Positions 23,462 through 34,935 of a stretch of 64,000 nt of DNA are shown piece after piece (the stretch's first letter is position 1; each line of letters opens with the position of its first letter). Under the pieces are notes generated by a model. That model was not told the DNA's origin. It saw nothing but the letters and a program-made list of their open reading frames with translations, and ran no database searches. Source of the stretch: Diospyros lotus. Taxonomy: Eukaryota; Streptophyta; Magnoliopsida; Ericales; Ebenaceae. Position numbers and translations under genes: made by a program. The stretch is from positions 1,756,001-1,820,000 of the forward strand of contig NC_068351.1 of assembly GCF_014633365.1 (NCBI RefSeq), in the 5' to 3' direction.

Positions 23462-24981
23462 ATGCTACTCAAGCTTCTGGTCCTTCTTCTTCCCTTGCTC
23501 CCCCAATATTCGACCGCCGATGACTCCCATTTCGCCTTCAACGGCTTCAAGTCGGCCAACCTGCGCCTCGACGGCATAGCCTCGTTTACTCCCGGCGGCC
23601 TCTTGGCCCTCACCAACGGCACCACAGAGAAAACAAGCCACGCCTTCTACCCGAGCCCCGTCCACTTCAAGAACTCGCTCGCCGGCTCGGCTCTCTCCTT
23701 CTCCACCACCTTCGTCTTCGGCATCATTCCCCATGACCCCACTATCGTCGGCCAAGGACTCCTTGTCTTCGTTGTCGCTCCACAACGCGGGCTTTCCGGC
23801 GGCCTTCCCAACCAGCACCTTGGCCTATTCAATGAGCACAACGATGGCAACGAGACCAAACCTGTTGTGGCGGTGGAGCTCGGCACGATGCACAACAGCG
23901 ATCTCAATGAAGGCCATGTCGAAATTGACATCAATGGAATGAATTCAGTCGAAGCCGCGACAGCGAGCTATTACGTCGAAAAAACCCACCGGTTTCAGAA
24001 CCTGAGCATGATCAGCGGCGAAGCGATGCAAGTCTGGGTGGAGTACCATGGGTCGGAGAAGACAATGGACGTCACAATAGCTCCGATCGATGTTGGAAAG
24101 CCGTCAAAGCCTCTTCTGTCTTTGTCTCGAGACCTTTCTCCGATCATAAACCAGACCATGTACGTCGGCTTCTCCTCCTCCACATGCTCAGTCGTCACAT
24201 CCCACTATATTCTCGGCTGGAGTTTCAAGATCAACGGCGAGGCTCAACCGCTTGATCTTTGTGAGCTTCCGAAGCTTCCACGAATGGCACCCAAGAAGAC
24301 ATCCAAGTTTTTGACAGTTGGGTTGCCTCTGATTTCCTTGGCTCCGGTGTTCGCCGCTGTTTCCGGCGCGGTTTTCCTTCTAGAAAGGAGGAGAAAGTTC
24401 GCCGAAGTGGTGGAAGAATGGGAACGTGAGTATGGCACTCATAGATTCAAGTTCAAAGACCTACACATCGCCACTAAAGGATTCAGAGATAAAGAGCTTC
24501 TCGGCAGTGGCGGATTTGGCAGGGTTTTTAGAGGAGTATTACCAACTTCAAAGCTTGAGATTGCAGTGAAGAGAGTCTCCCATGAATCCCGGCAAGGAAT
24601 GAGGGAATTTGTGGCCGAAATCGTAAGCCTCGGCCGGCTCCGGCACCGGAACTTGGTCCCGCTCCTAGGTTACTGCCGGCGTAAAGGCGAGCTCCTTCTG
24701 GTCTATGATTACATGCCCAATGGAAGCCTTGACAACTTTCTCTATGACCAACCAAAATTCACCCTCAATTGGCAGCAAAGATTTAAAGTCATCAAGGGTG
24801 TGGCGTCTGGGCTGTTTTATCTACACGAGGAATGGGAGCAAGTGGTGATCCACAGAGATGTCAAGGCCAGTAATGTTTTACTAGACGGCGAACTGAACGG
24901 AAGATTGGGCGATTTTGGGCTTGCAAGATTACATGATCATGGAACTGGTCCTCAAACCACTCACGTCGTCGGAACTATAGG
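23462..24981 (+). CDS. L-type lectin receptor-like kinase, exon 1 (lectin, membrane segment, kinase N-lobe to activation loop)
   Basis: This is a plasma-membrane receptor-like kinase of the LecRK family, closest in layout to clade IV. The ATG at 23462 is chosen because the frame upstream has no ATG and a signal peptide follows at once (MLLKLLVLLLPLLPQ). The legume-lectin domain spans about residues 20-265 (FAFNGF start, VAVEL, EIDING). A membrane segment lies at about 283-306 before RRRKF. The kinase domain has GSGGFGRV (~347), AVKRV (~368), HRDVKASN (~463, RD type) and DFGLAR (~484). The usual lectin metal-binding Asp after VAVEL is Gly (VELGT) and the following loop is short, so sugar binding may be lost. 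The exon ends in codon 507 at the donor GTATTG. If the intron is retained, TGA at 24989-24991 truncates the kinase in its activation segment. With exon 2 the protein is 688 residues, normal for the family. Confidence 0.9.
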
Positions 24982-25799
24982 GTATTGCTGAATCGTTAAT
25001 CACCGCTTCATCTAAAGCCTTATACTTGCGCATTTACTTTGACACTACAAGAATTTGAGAGATTTACTCACACACATAAATGTGGGTAAAAATTACTTTA
25101 TATGTCAACTATAATTTTTCCTCACACATAATGCAAATGTCAAAATATGTGGATAAAGGGGGTTAAAAAATAACTTTTACCCACACATATATTTATGTGT
25201 GGGTAAAGTTTGATATATTACCCACACGTACATGTATAGGTATTTTTATGTCAAGAAATTATAATTCTGACGTGGCTTTAATTGGAAGATGATGTGGCAT
25301 GACATGTGTATTTGTTTATGTGCAGGTAAAGTTAAGATTATGTATAGATAATAATATAAAAAATAATTTTCATATATGTGGGTAACAATGTTATGTGTAG
25401 ATAAAAAAAAATACTATGTGTGGGTAATAATATAAATTTTTTTTGAAGATGTGTGAATAAAAAAAATATAATGTGAGTAACAAATATATTATGTGTGGAC
25501 AATAATATAAAAAATAATTTCCATTTGAAATAATAATTTCTATGTGTGATTATAAAACATATTATGTGGATAAAACTAAAATTTTATATTTAAAATTCAA
25601 TTGTTATAACATCTATTACAATATAAGTGAAACATATACGTACCTACAAAGTAATAAAGTCACTTAAAAAATTCAAACATATATGAAAAAAAATAGACTT
25701 GTACTGATTTTTGAATGTAATATTCTTCTCGATCAACATTTGTCGCAGCATGTTTACATCTCTATAGAGCTCTTGAAAAAGAAACTTAGTACTAGTTCG

Positions 25800-25971
25800 G
25801 TTCAAATCTTCAAACAAATTGATTGTAGGTTGAATGATGAAATCAACGAGCTCCTTTAATGTATCTTTCACTCTCAAGGGCTCCAATATCATCAAAATTA
25901 ACCTCAATATCACTTGGTTGAATAACATCGCCAAGAAATTTTTTCTCAAATTCATTCTCCCCAATCACATC
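25800..25971 (-). pseudogene. Captured exon fragment of an AAA-type ATPase gene
   Basis: Following an acceptor GATTTTCAG (25972-25980 read on the minus strand), the frame reads DVIGENEFEKKFL, then DVIQPSDIEV, NFDDIGALE, and, after a shift of frame, VKDTLKELV. This is the region just before the Walker A motif in the plant MSP1/ATAD1-related AAA ATPase family (NEFEKR..IGVTFDDIGAL..VKETLKELVMLPL). The Walker A segment itself is missing and the sequence after KELV is no longer recognisable. It is preceded on the same strand by the GID8-like exon, so one transcript could join the two. Non-functional as an ATPase. Confidence 0.75.
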
Positions 25972-26110
25972 CTGAAAATCTTGCTGGTCATGATTGCAAG
26001 AGTGATAACACAAAGAAATAAGAAAACTTAAAATGAAAAAAATAAAATAAAAGAAAACTAGAAGATGAAAACAAAAAGAGAAGAATCTACCATGATAGGG
26101 AAAAGGATAC

Positions 26111-26259
26111 ATTCAGTTCCAGATTCCATTCTGAATTTTCCGTAACCCTCAGCAACGAGAAAGTTCATCACCAGCTTATTCAAATCTTCTTTCCTATTCT
26201 TCACATCATTCAACTTTTTCTCCCACCTCTTCCTTTCTAATAACTTTCTTTAACAAGGC
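26111..26259 (-). pseudogene. Captured exon fragment of a GID8 (CTLH-complex subunit) gene
   Basis: After a TTTACAG acceptor the minus strand reads KKVI and, one base out of frame, WEKKLNDVKNRKEDLNKL, VMNFLVAEGY, KFRMESGTE, then a GT donor. This matches the N-terminal LisH region of plant GID8, a core subunit of the GID/CTLH ubiquitin ligase. About four residues normally found after EGY are missing, and an extra G lies in front of WEKK. Only this one exon is present; the CTLH and CRA parts are absent. It sits inside the CACTA element, so I take it as a transduplicated piece whose parent gene is elsewhere. Confidence 0.85.
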
Positions 26260-26880
26260 CTGTAAACATAGGAAACTTAATAGAGCCACTTAAAAATATC
26301 AAAATTTACCGAGAACACGTTCATCAACCAGTATTGCATATAATTTCTGTAGGAATAAATGTAAATGTGAATCCATCCCGTGGAAAAACAAAAGTGGCAA
26401 ACTGAATAATTTGGGCATGATATCAGTAATAGAAATGGACTAGACATAAATGGACAATTTCAATCAAGTAAATAAGAAAATTGGAAAATCTGGAAAACCA
26501 ACATAACCAATCATGTCTACACAATATAAATTCTATCCTTTATGAATCTACACATAATGACCTCTTTCTGTCCTTAGTTGAGGGCTATCATATAAACAAA
26601 TTCAAACAGAAAAACCCCTTGTTGTAGTTAAGGCTTCGCCACCAGACTGCAATATTCTCAATGTGTGCTGAATTTAAAAAACTTGGGATATTTGACAACC
26701 ACTAGATTTTTTCACCCAAAGTATCAAATAAGCAGTGAATTCCACATTTTCAAAGCTACTTTCATAACAAGCATTCTTATTTAGAAACAATAATATATGG
26801 CCATAAATTTAGGCATTAAGAAAACTTGCTACAATAACAGATCGAATGGCTGTTAAAAAGGCAGTGCCAATCAACTTTAC

Positions 26881-26943
26881 CTTTAGTGATTTCTTCAGAC
26901 TATTAGTTTCATTTTGCATTCCTCGTAGCATGTTACTGCCCAA
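26881..26943 (-). other. Exon-like segment inside the CACTA element
   Basis: A TCTTGCAG acceptor and an AAG/GTAAAG donor enclose 21 open codons (LGSNMLRGMQ ... KKSLK). I do not recognise the gene. Placement among the other captured pieces on the same strand suggests a third fragment. Confidence 0.35.
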
Positions 26944-28228
26944 CTGCAAGACTGCATAAGCACAAATGACTAATGATCTAAATGTGGTGCATTTAAGATA
27001 ATGCCGAGCAAAGTGCCTAAAAATGTTTATATGCAATCTTACCCTTTGTTTCAACAACTCCAATTAGGGACCTTCTAATGTCTTTCAAAAGTTTTTTGAA
27101 AGACATTAGAGCAAAGATAAATGGCACTTATAAAATAATGTTTCCATTTTCTCATTCTGCTTAGCAAACAATTTCAAATTGGAAAGCAAAAACAATGTAA
27201 CCATCTAAAATACTCTACACCAAACTAAAATAAAAATACTCCAACTTAACCCAATGCATCATTATTATAGCACAAGTCTATAAACAACAACAGCATACCA
27301 AGCCTTTATCCCACTATGTGGGTATTGCTTAGGTCCAAAAGATTAAAAAATTACTCAAGCACCCCTAATTTTTAAAAGCATATATAAAAATATACCAAGC
27401 TGAAATCTAGCTAGCTAGGTGATGTGACCAAGGAGATATACTCAGTGGAGAAAATACTCAGCAACAGAGGCCCTATTTAAAGCATATTTGCATCACTAGG
27501 TTTTGTTCCTACAATTTTTCACATAAATAATCACGTATCATGTTTATGTGGGGTTTTTACTTTTGCATCCTATCCAATAGATGAATGTTAAGTAAATCAC
27601 ACGTACTAACTAAATTACATATTCAATCTAGTTAATTTGATTGTTAAATCCACATTGTTGGGTTTTCCAATTCATTATAGAGGTTTTTTTAGATAAGTTT
27701 GTTTAGTAAACCGCAAGTGATTTATATGAATCTGATTTCTTTCAGCAATCATGCCACTTTTGTTCCCTATCACACAGGCTCAACCAAATGAATATGATAG
27801 TACTATTTTCCAAACACATTATAATTTTTTTCATAACAGTCTGGCCTTGAGATAAACATAATTACTTCCTTTTAAGTGGCTAATATGTGGTTGGATGTAG
27901 TATCCTGCCAGTAGAGTTTCCTATAGTGCCAACTCCACTCCAACTCAACCTAAGATTCATATTGAACATGTAACCGGTAATTTTGTTGAGATAGCAATAT
28001 ACAGATCTTCAACTAGCTTTTATTTGTATTAAATTTTCTAACCACCTTTGTTAATGTATTTATTTCATAGCACAATCGCTTGTTAGGAAGGGAAAAAAAA
28101 AACTATTATAGATGGTATCACTTCCAAACAAACAAAAATAAATAAACACGCAAACAAAAAGATATGTTCATATATATTAAAAAAGTGAAAGACTCTCCAT
28201 GCGTGAGGAATCCGAGAAAAAGATTCAC

Positions 28229-28345
28229 CTGAAACAAAAGCCTAATGGGAATGCAAAGAAGAAGGATGAAATGCGAGACGAGGGGACCATGAGGAGAGGC
28301 AGATTGAGAACTTCAAAGAAAATGACCAGTGCGATGAAACATTGA
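28229..28345 (-). other. Hydrophobic exon-like segment inside the CACTA element
   Basis: An open frame of about 40 residues, strongly hydrophobic (FFEVLNLPLLMV, FFFAFPLGF), ends at a TTTCAG/GTGAATC donor. It could be a membrane-protein exon captured by the transposon. The family is unknown. Confidence 0.3.
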
Positions 28346-28689
28346 AGTTAGCGCCTCCGCCATAAATCAAAGATCTGCAGAGAAGGAAGCACACAAATTA
28401 CCAGATCGAATCATTACCTTTCTCTCTGGTGGTCTCTCTCTGGGCATCATTATTTATAAACATTTGTATTTGATTTATCTTCTAAACATCTGGAGGTGAC
28501 GACGACAATCGGGGACGGAGGCGGAGGCAGAAGCGTCGACGACGGAGTGATGAGTTCAGAGAGAGAGAGACAGAGAAAGAGAGAGAGAAAGAGAGAGGGG
28601 AGAGGGGGTGAGTTAGGGTTTTGGCCAAAGAGAGAGGGAAATGGGAATTTTCCAAGAAAGAAAAGAGGCGGGGCTTCTCCCGCTAACAT

Positions 28690-29590
28690 TTTAGTTTTTT
28701 TTTAATATTTAATTATTAAATAAAAATAAAATAATTTATAAAAATAATATTAATAATTATTTAATTGATAAGCATAAAATAATTTAATATTATGATAATT
28801 GATAAAATAATCTAAATTATGATAATTATTAAATAATTTAAATTATAATTTATGATAGTCATCTCAAATATGATAATAAAATAATTTAAATTATTGCATT
28901 AAATTAATATTTATTTAAAAATTTAATTATATAATAAATCTAATCATTATAATAAATTAGTTTGATATATTGTATTCTTTTTAATATTTTTGTAATTTTT
29001 AATATATTGTATTATTAATAAATAATCAATACTTAATTATATTAGCTTAATAATTATATTCGTGTATTTACAGAATTATATTAGAAGTTACTTATAATAG
29101 TGTTAGTTAAATCTTAATAATTCTTTTTTACTTGGAATTAACAAAAATAAATTCAATAAGAAAAAATTGTAAATATAACTCTAAACACAAAAAAAATCAG
29201 AGAAAAAGATATAGAAGAGATGAGATGGGATCATAAACAAAGTTAAAAGAAATCGAGATAGACACTAATCAATATGAGAAATGTTGCAAAGGACGGGAAA
29301 AGATCCAGAGTTTTGCAACTTTGTCTCTATTCCTATAGAAATTTTTTATGAGGTTAATGGTATCGTGTATTTGTTAAGGTTTTAGGAATTTTAGAAATGG
29401 ACAAATGAGTAAATGAGGGATTTTAGAAATTAGAAAGTAGAAACTGGGTAGGGATTTAATTTTAGGGAATGGAAAATTTTAGTGTAGGGATTTAGTTTTA
29501 AGTTTATTATTTGTATTTGTAAATAAAATAAAAATAAATAAATTATTTAAATTATAAAAATTAAAACGATGTAATTTTGTAATTTAAGTA
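28690..29590. other. AT-rich interior of the CACTA element
   Basis: No coding signal is visible. TAATTATTTAAAT-type sequence dominates, grading into the subterminal repeat zone. Confidence 0.55.
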
Positions 29591-30097
29591 TAAAATAATA
29601 GATATGTGAATACTCACACATATATAACATTTGTAATTATGTATGGGTAAGTTCATAAATAATTACCCACACATGCGTAACATTTATTAATATGTGTGGG
29701 TAATATAATCCAAAAAAAATGCCACATCAGCTAATATATGGATACCCACACATATATAACATTTGTAATTATGTGTGGGTAGGTTTATAAACAATTACCC
29801 ACACATGCGTAACATTTATTAATATGTGTGGGCAATATAATCCCAAAAAAAGTCACATCAACTAAAATTGTATTGAAAAATATTCCACCAACATCTGAAA
29901 GTGGAGAAATTTTTTTTTGCCAAAATAAGTATGGGTATATCAATTTACCCACACATAATAAATGTGAATAATGTAACGAGTTTGTTTAATTTAATCACCC
30001 ACACATATTACTATTATGTGTGGGTAAATACTCACATATAATATATGTGGGTAATTTATGTGTGGGTAAATATCTCAAATTCTTGTAGTGTGAACAG

Positions 30098-30644
30098 GTA
30101 TATCGCGCCGGAGCACACCAGAACCGGCAAGGCCTCGACAAGCACGGACGTGTACGCTTTTGGGGCGTTCTTGCTAGAGGTGGCGAGCGGGCGGCGCCCA
30201 ATAAAGACCAGCAGCATGGGGGGAGGCACGGTGCTGGTTGATTGGGTATTCTGTTTGTGGAGCAAAGGCGAGATTTTGAGGGCGATGGATGCCAGTTTGG
30301 GAGGCAAGTATGTGGTTGAGCAAGCGGAGTTAGTACTGAAGTTGGGGTTGCTGTGCTCGCACGGTGAGCCGACGATTAGGCCGACGATGCGACAGGTGGT
30401 GCAGTACTTAGAGGGAGATGTTGGACTGCCGGAGCTAGCGTCGATCGGCATCTCGGCGACTGAACTCACGTTCTCAAACCCAGAAGGATTTAGTGACTTC
30501 GCTTTGTCGTATCAGTCTTCCATGAACAAGGGGTTTACAAGCTCGTCGTCTGTTGTGGAATCGTTTCTCTTGGTGGTAGGTGATGGTGATGCCGCCATTT
30601 CAACTAGAAGTGAAAGCTTTTTGTCAGCTCTATCTCTATTGTAA
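30098..30644 (+). CDS. L-type lectin receptor-like kinase, exon 2 (kinase C-lobe and tail)
   Basis: The exon continues the kinase from YIAPEHTRTGKASTSTD through VYAFGAFLLEVASGRRP (subdomain IX), VDWVFCLWSKGEI, LGLLCSH and RPTMRQVVQYLEGD (subdomain XI with its Arg), and a Ser-rich tail, to TAA at 30642-30644. The phase fits exon 1 exactly (2 bases plus 1), and the open frame upstream of 30098 lies in transposon sequence, so the exon cannot be a gene of its own. No lesion is seen. The 3' flank is invaded at once by a hAT-like repeat. Confidence 0.9.
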
Positions 30645-30645
30645 G

Positions 30646-33600
30646 GGCTAGTTTGGCTATGCATTTTTTTAAGCTTTAAAGTTGGTAGTATTTAAGTTGG
30701 TTATAGCGTTTAAGTTGAATAGTATTTAAGCTGATAATTTGTTTGGATAAGTGTGCTTTTAAGCTATTAGTGTAAAGTTATGTGTTTGGTTTGTAAAACT
30801 GATAAGATGTTAAAACTTGCAAAAAGACTAAAGTGGATATGACAATGAATAATGCAATATACATGTTGAGATATTATATAAAATTATTTATTTTAAATTT
30901 TATCAATACATATCAAGTATTTGTCATTTATGTAACGCCTCGTTTTCTCACAACGTGCATTACCTCGAGATTTTGGAAATATTTTTTTTTTTTTTATATC
31001 ATATACACAACATAAGTCCCTCGATATACATACCCTCGACATAATCATTTTCCGACAATCCCGATCGTACCTTCTTAGCATATCAAAATTGAATAATTAA
31101 TAGACTAAGACAAGTAATATCAATCACATCAGCGGAAGCAAGATCGAAACCTCAATGATATATAACTGACAATTTCCTTTACAGATAATAATCGAATCGA
31201 TGTTTCACATGAAAATATCAAAAAATTACATAACCTCTGAACATCGTATTCATAGACAAAACCTATGAAAACTAATCATAGCAGCTACATATCGATGACA
31301 TTCTTTCCCTTGGCGCCACTGCATTCACCTGGAACGTTGAATATTCCAGGGACATAGTCCAAATTAGATGCTGAATCATCTAAGTGAGAGTTCAAAACAT
31401 TTTCATGCAGATATGCAAAATCATATATAAACCGACAAGTCCCGACATACACCAACCTAAGAGAATCCCACATAGCACTTAACCCTAACCGGGGAAAATG
31501 CAATCTCTCTAAAGGCAACATGATCCCATCGGCCCATTGGCAAATACAATCATGCTTAAGATGAACAACCTCGACACATGAACCTGGGAATCATCCCATT
31601 GTCATTGTTAGGTTTTACGCTCCAACTCAAAATCATTCCAAAACCCAATGCAACCCTAGCCCTAAGAGTGTCACATCAGCACTATTCTCGGAATCGACGT
31701 CACCTCGGCATTAATGCTATTACTCAAAGGAACCTGGGGTGGTGTCCACTCGCAGCCCCGCCACTTGAGCCAACAACCGGGATGGTGTCCAGTCTCAGCC
31801 CCGCCACTTGGGTCCCGTAGGGTGAAGTCCGTCTCAGCCTCGTCCCAAGTGGGTCACCTAACATTAATCCTAGGTACGCATCCCGAGTGCTATCACTCTG
31901 GGCTACGTCACAGGTTAACAACCCACGTCCCACGTGGACCACACAATATGCCAATGCCGAAAAATCATAACATGCATAAAATCAACATCTCAATGTATGC
32001 AATTTACCGTACGAAATTCAATACATGTGTAAATAACTGTTTGGACAACCATAATAAATCAAGCCATAGGGATGAGCATTCACAGTAAACCATTCATATG
32101 TCACTCAAATTATTTTTGGGTAGAACCACTCACAAGTCAAAAACAAAGTTGGGGGCGAACACTCACCTTGGGCTAAATTCAAGGTTCCTCGAAATGCGTG
32201 CCCGATCGACCTCGATTCTCGTGCCAGGCGCTCTCTAGTTCAAATTCGAGCCTCAATGATACCCTAGACATCATGTGCATTCAAAGGGAAATTACTATCT
32301 ATTTTCTCAATTTTATCCTTATTTTTCTCTAATTTCTTTCTATTTTTCTCTCGATAATTTCAAGTAAATACCTCTTCAAGAACTTTTTCTAAATTTTTCT
32401 CCATAATAATTCATAAAACAATATTTATAAGCCTCTTAAATTTTATGGAAATTTTCCAGATTTTTTCTCCTATTTTTTCAAATTTCCATAATTACTTTTC
32501 CTTGAGAAAATTTATTTCTCATCGATTTACTTTGTATATACTTCAAGAAAAATCACCAAAACTCATAAAATAAATTCCTTATACTTCTGGAATTTTTTCA
32601 TAATTTTCTAAAAGTTCCTCCTATTTATTTTCTATTTACATTTCCTTTCAAAAATCAAAAATAATTATTTCCTCAAGAAATTTCTAAGATAAAAATTCAT
32701 CAAAATAAACCATTCACCTTTCTTGAATTTCTGGATATTCTTCTAGAATTTTAATTCCTTTAATTATATTTTTTATCGAATTTTCTATATTTTTAATATT
32801 TAAAAAAACACAAAAAATACTTCCGATCATCTTCTCAGGCGATGGCGACCGACGACCTTCTCCGATGGCTGATCTAAAGACACCATATTGAAGCCCTCTT
32901 CAAGTCGATCACAATGGAACCTTCACATGGCCGAAAAACTTACCGGAAGCTGTTCGATTTGACGATTTACAGTCCGGCTCTGACGAAGTTTTGCGTTTTT
33001 CGGCGAGCCAAATTGACCTTCGATTTGAACTCCGATTGACACGAAACTTTCTAGATCAATTACCAATCGCCTTGCGACCAAAAGCCCCTTATTAGATCGC
33101 TCAATCGATCACTCTACAACCCGATTTCATCTTTACTCGATATATATACATATATATATACATGGCCAAATGCAAAACCACCCCTATACCACTCCAAAAA
33201 TTCTCAAAATCCCCAGAAATGATCCTCTTCCCTTAAGGATCAAAAGCCCTCTATTGGATTCCCTCGATTTGCCCTCAAAACCGAGCAATTTGATGATTCA
33301 AATTCGATCGAAACCTTTGGCTATTTATAGCCAAAATCCAACCCCCACGTGGCCAATTCCGGCCAAAACTTCTTCTCCACGCCTCCTAGACCACCCTAGG
33401 CCACTCCCTGACGGTCCTGAACTGTCAAATGGCTGAATTTTTTGGCCAAATCAGCCATGCTTGTACAATTTTCTGAAAATTGCACTTTGGTCCTTTGAAA
33501 TTTCTCTTTTGCATTTTGGCCCTTACCCTTAAGACCCTGATCTCTCTATCACCATCACTAAGACCCTCAAGATTAGAACTTCTCATTTATCTCTTGAAAT

Positions 33601-34926
33601 TTTTGAAAATTTACCGTTTTGACCTCCCTCGGGCATTTTTAGAAAATTACACTTAGGCCCGATTGATTTATTTGACCTCAAATCCACTCGATTCAACCTG
33701 AAACCACTTAAGGGTTGTTCTATACATCGAATACTAGTCCTTGATACCCTCCGTTGACTTTTTGGACATCGTTTATAACAATTCGGTAATACGACCTAAT
33801 TGGCAGCTGTATTTTCACTGTACCGAAAACTGTTCCCGATCTTATTTCTTTTATCACTAAAAATCATAATTTAAATCACTTGTCGATACTATACAATTTT
33901 CCTTGGCCATCTAGGGTTCGGGGTACTCCCTCTGACTAATTCGGTCGTCCAAAGCTGTGTTAGTGTGCCTTATAGTCTTATTTTTTCGCAAATTCCATTT
34001 ATGCCCTTCATTAAATACCGTTTATATTCTCAAACCATTCCCGGGTATTACAATTTAAATAAATATTAATACTTAAATTTATATTTATTTCAAATAGCTA
34101 AAAATTTGATATATATTATAAAATTACAAGATTATACATGACGCAATAATTGATAATCAAATAAATTTGATAATTACAAAATTTAAAATTAGATAAGACA
34201 TAATATTTGAATTGAAGTTCAATATAATAATATATTTTTTATGTATTATTATTATATATATATGTTTATATTACTATTATGTGTATACCTGTTATATATA
34301 TATATATATATATATATAGCTCGGCCATGGCAGTAGCGCGGAAGAGATGAAGGTGATGGACGACCAGCGACGCGATGGGCGATAGCGATGGCGACGGCGA
34401 CGATGATGGTGATGATCTACTAGTAGGGCGGCGATGGAGGTTTGCGGCGATCTGGTAGTAGGGCATGGGCGACTTGCGGCAATGGTGGCGCTAGGTAACG
34501 AGGCTGCTTGCGGCGAAGGCAACGATGGAGGCTTGTGGCCTTAGCAATGACGGCGATCTGCTAGCAAGGTGGCATTGGGCGGTGGCGGCGACCGTTTAAG
34601 GAGAAGATTCGACAGTAATGGAGGAGAAGATGAGAATGGGAGATGAGAGCAATGAAGGAGAGTCGGGAAGCTATAGGGATAGGGGTTGTCAATTTTGATA
34701 TTGTTGAAGAGTGAAATGGTCATTGAACTGGTCAACTCAAAAAGTTCCACAAAGTTTTTTTGCAAAAAATGAGCGGGTGATGGCTTTCCAAAAACGCTGT
34801 TGGTTAATGTTTCAATTCCACAGCATTTAAGCTGTTAATAACATCCAAACACATAAGAAAAAAAGTTTCATAGGTTATACACTAAATGAATAACTTATAA
34901 GCGGTCAAACTACATTGCCAAGCTAT
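30646..34926. mobile_element. hAT-like repeat split by a solo LTR
   Basis: The left end (GGCTAGTTTGGCTATGC, ~30646) and the inverse of the right end (AGCTTGGCAATGTAGTTTG, ~34926) are related, and both lead into TTAAGC/CTTATAAG-type sequence. The parts 30646-30930 and 34053-34926 are continuous once the solo LTR at 30931-34052 is removed. The right part includes a (TA)n microsatellite (34295-34318) and a GGCGA-rich stretch (34330-34620). I see no clear 8-bp target duplication, so the class is tentative. Confidence 0.45.
30931..34052 (+). mobile_element. Solo LTR, long TGTAAC..TATTACA family (3,122 bp)
   Basis: It starts TGTAACGCCTC, ends CCGGGTATTACA, and is flanked by a perfect ATTTA duplication (30926-30930 and 34053-34057). 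It is close to the copy at 9982-12625, with about 480 bp of extra AT-rich sequence between about 32280 and 33170. No internal domains are present. Confidence 0.9.
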
Positions 34927-34935
34927 CGCTTAATG

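Larger units (their letters stand above)
25043..30090. mobile_element. CACTA (En/Spm) transposon, non-autonomous Pack-CACTA, 5,048 bp
   Basis: Both termini read CACTACAAGAATTTGAGA inward and stay similar for about 30 bp. The target duplication is 3 bp, TGA at 25040-25042 and 30091-30093, as expected for CACTA. Subterminal zones (about 25060-25560 and 29590-30080) hold many copies of a TGTGGGTAA / ACCCACACATA motif in both orientations, the usual transposase-binding arrays. I see no TNP2- or TNPA-like transposase. The middle carries gene fragments on the minus strand (26111-26259 GID8-like, ~25800-25971 AAA-ATPase) plus other exon-like pieces and a short LINE tail (~27285-27345). Confidence 0.92.
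24982..30097 (+). other. Intron of the lectin receptor kinase (5,116 bp, holds a CACTA element)
   Basis: The donor is GG followed by GTATTG and the acceptor is GAACAG before G. Joining 24981 to 30098 gives ATA GGG TAT ATC GCG CCG, that is IGYIAP, exactly the conserved activation-segment sequence of plant receptor kinases. Without the transposon and one TGA duplication the intron would be 65 bp. L-type LecRK genes are usually intronless, so this intron is itself unusual. Confidence 0.85.

Noticed and set aside
25060..25560. Repeated ACCCACACATA motifs that could look like a CRISPR-type array
   Set aside because: Spacing is irregular, both orientations occur, there is no spacer uniformity, and the DNA is from a plant; they are CACTA subterminal motifs.
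28450..28705. Gly/Arg-rich and Pro/Leu-rich frames on opposite strands
   Set aside because: They are mutual shadows over a GA/CT-rich tract inside the CACTA element.
30045..30097. Apparent N-terminal extension of the second kinase exon
   Set aside because: This part is CACTA terminal sequence and intron; the true exon starts at 30098 by splice phase.
34266..34522. His/Ser-rich frames on the minus strand
   Set aside because: They result from a GGCGAT-type simple repeat and a TA microsatellite in the hAT-like repeat.
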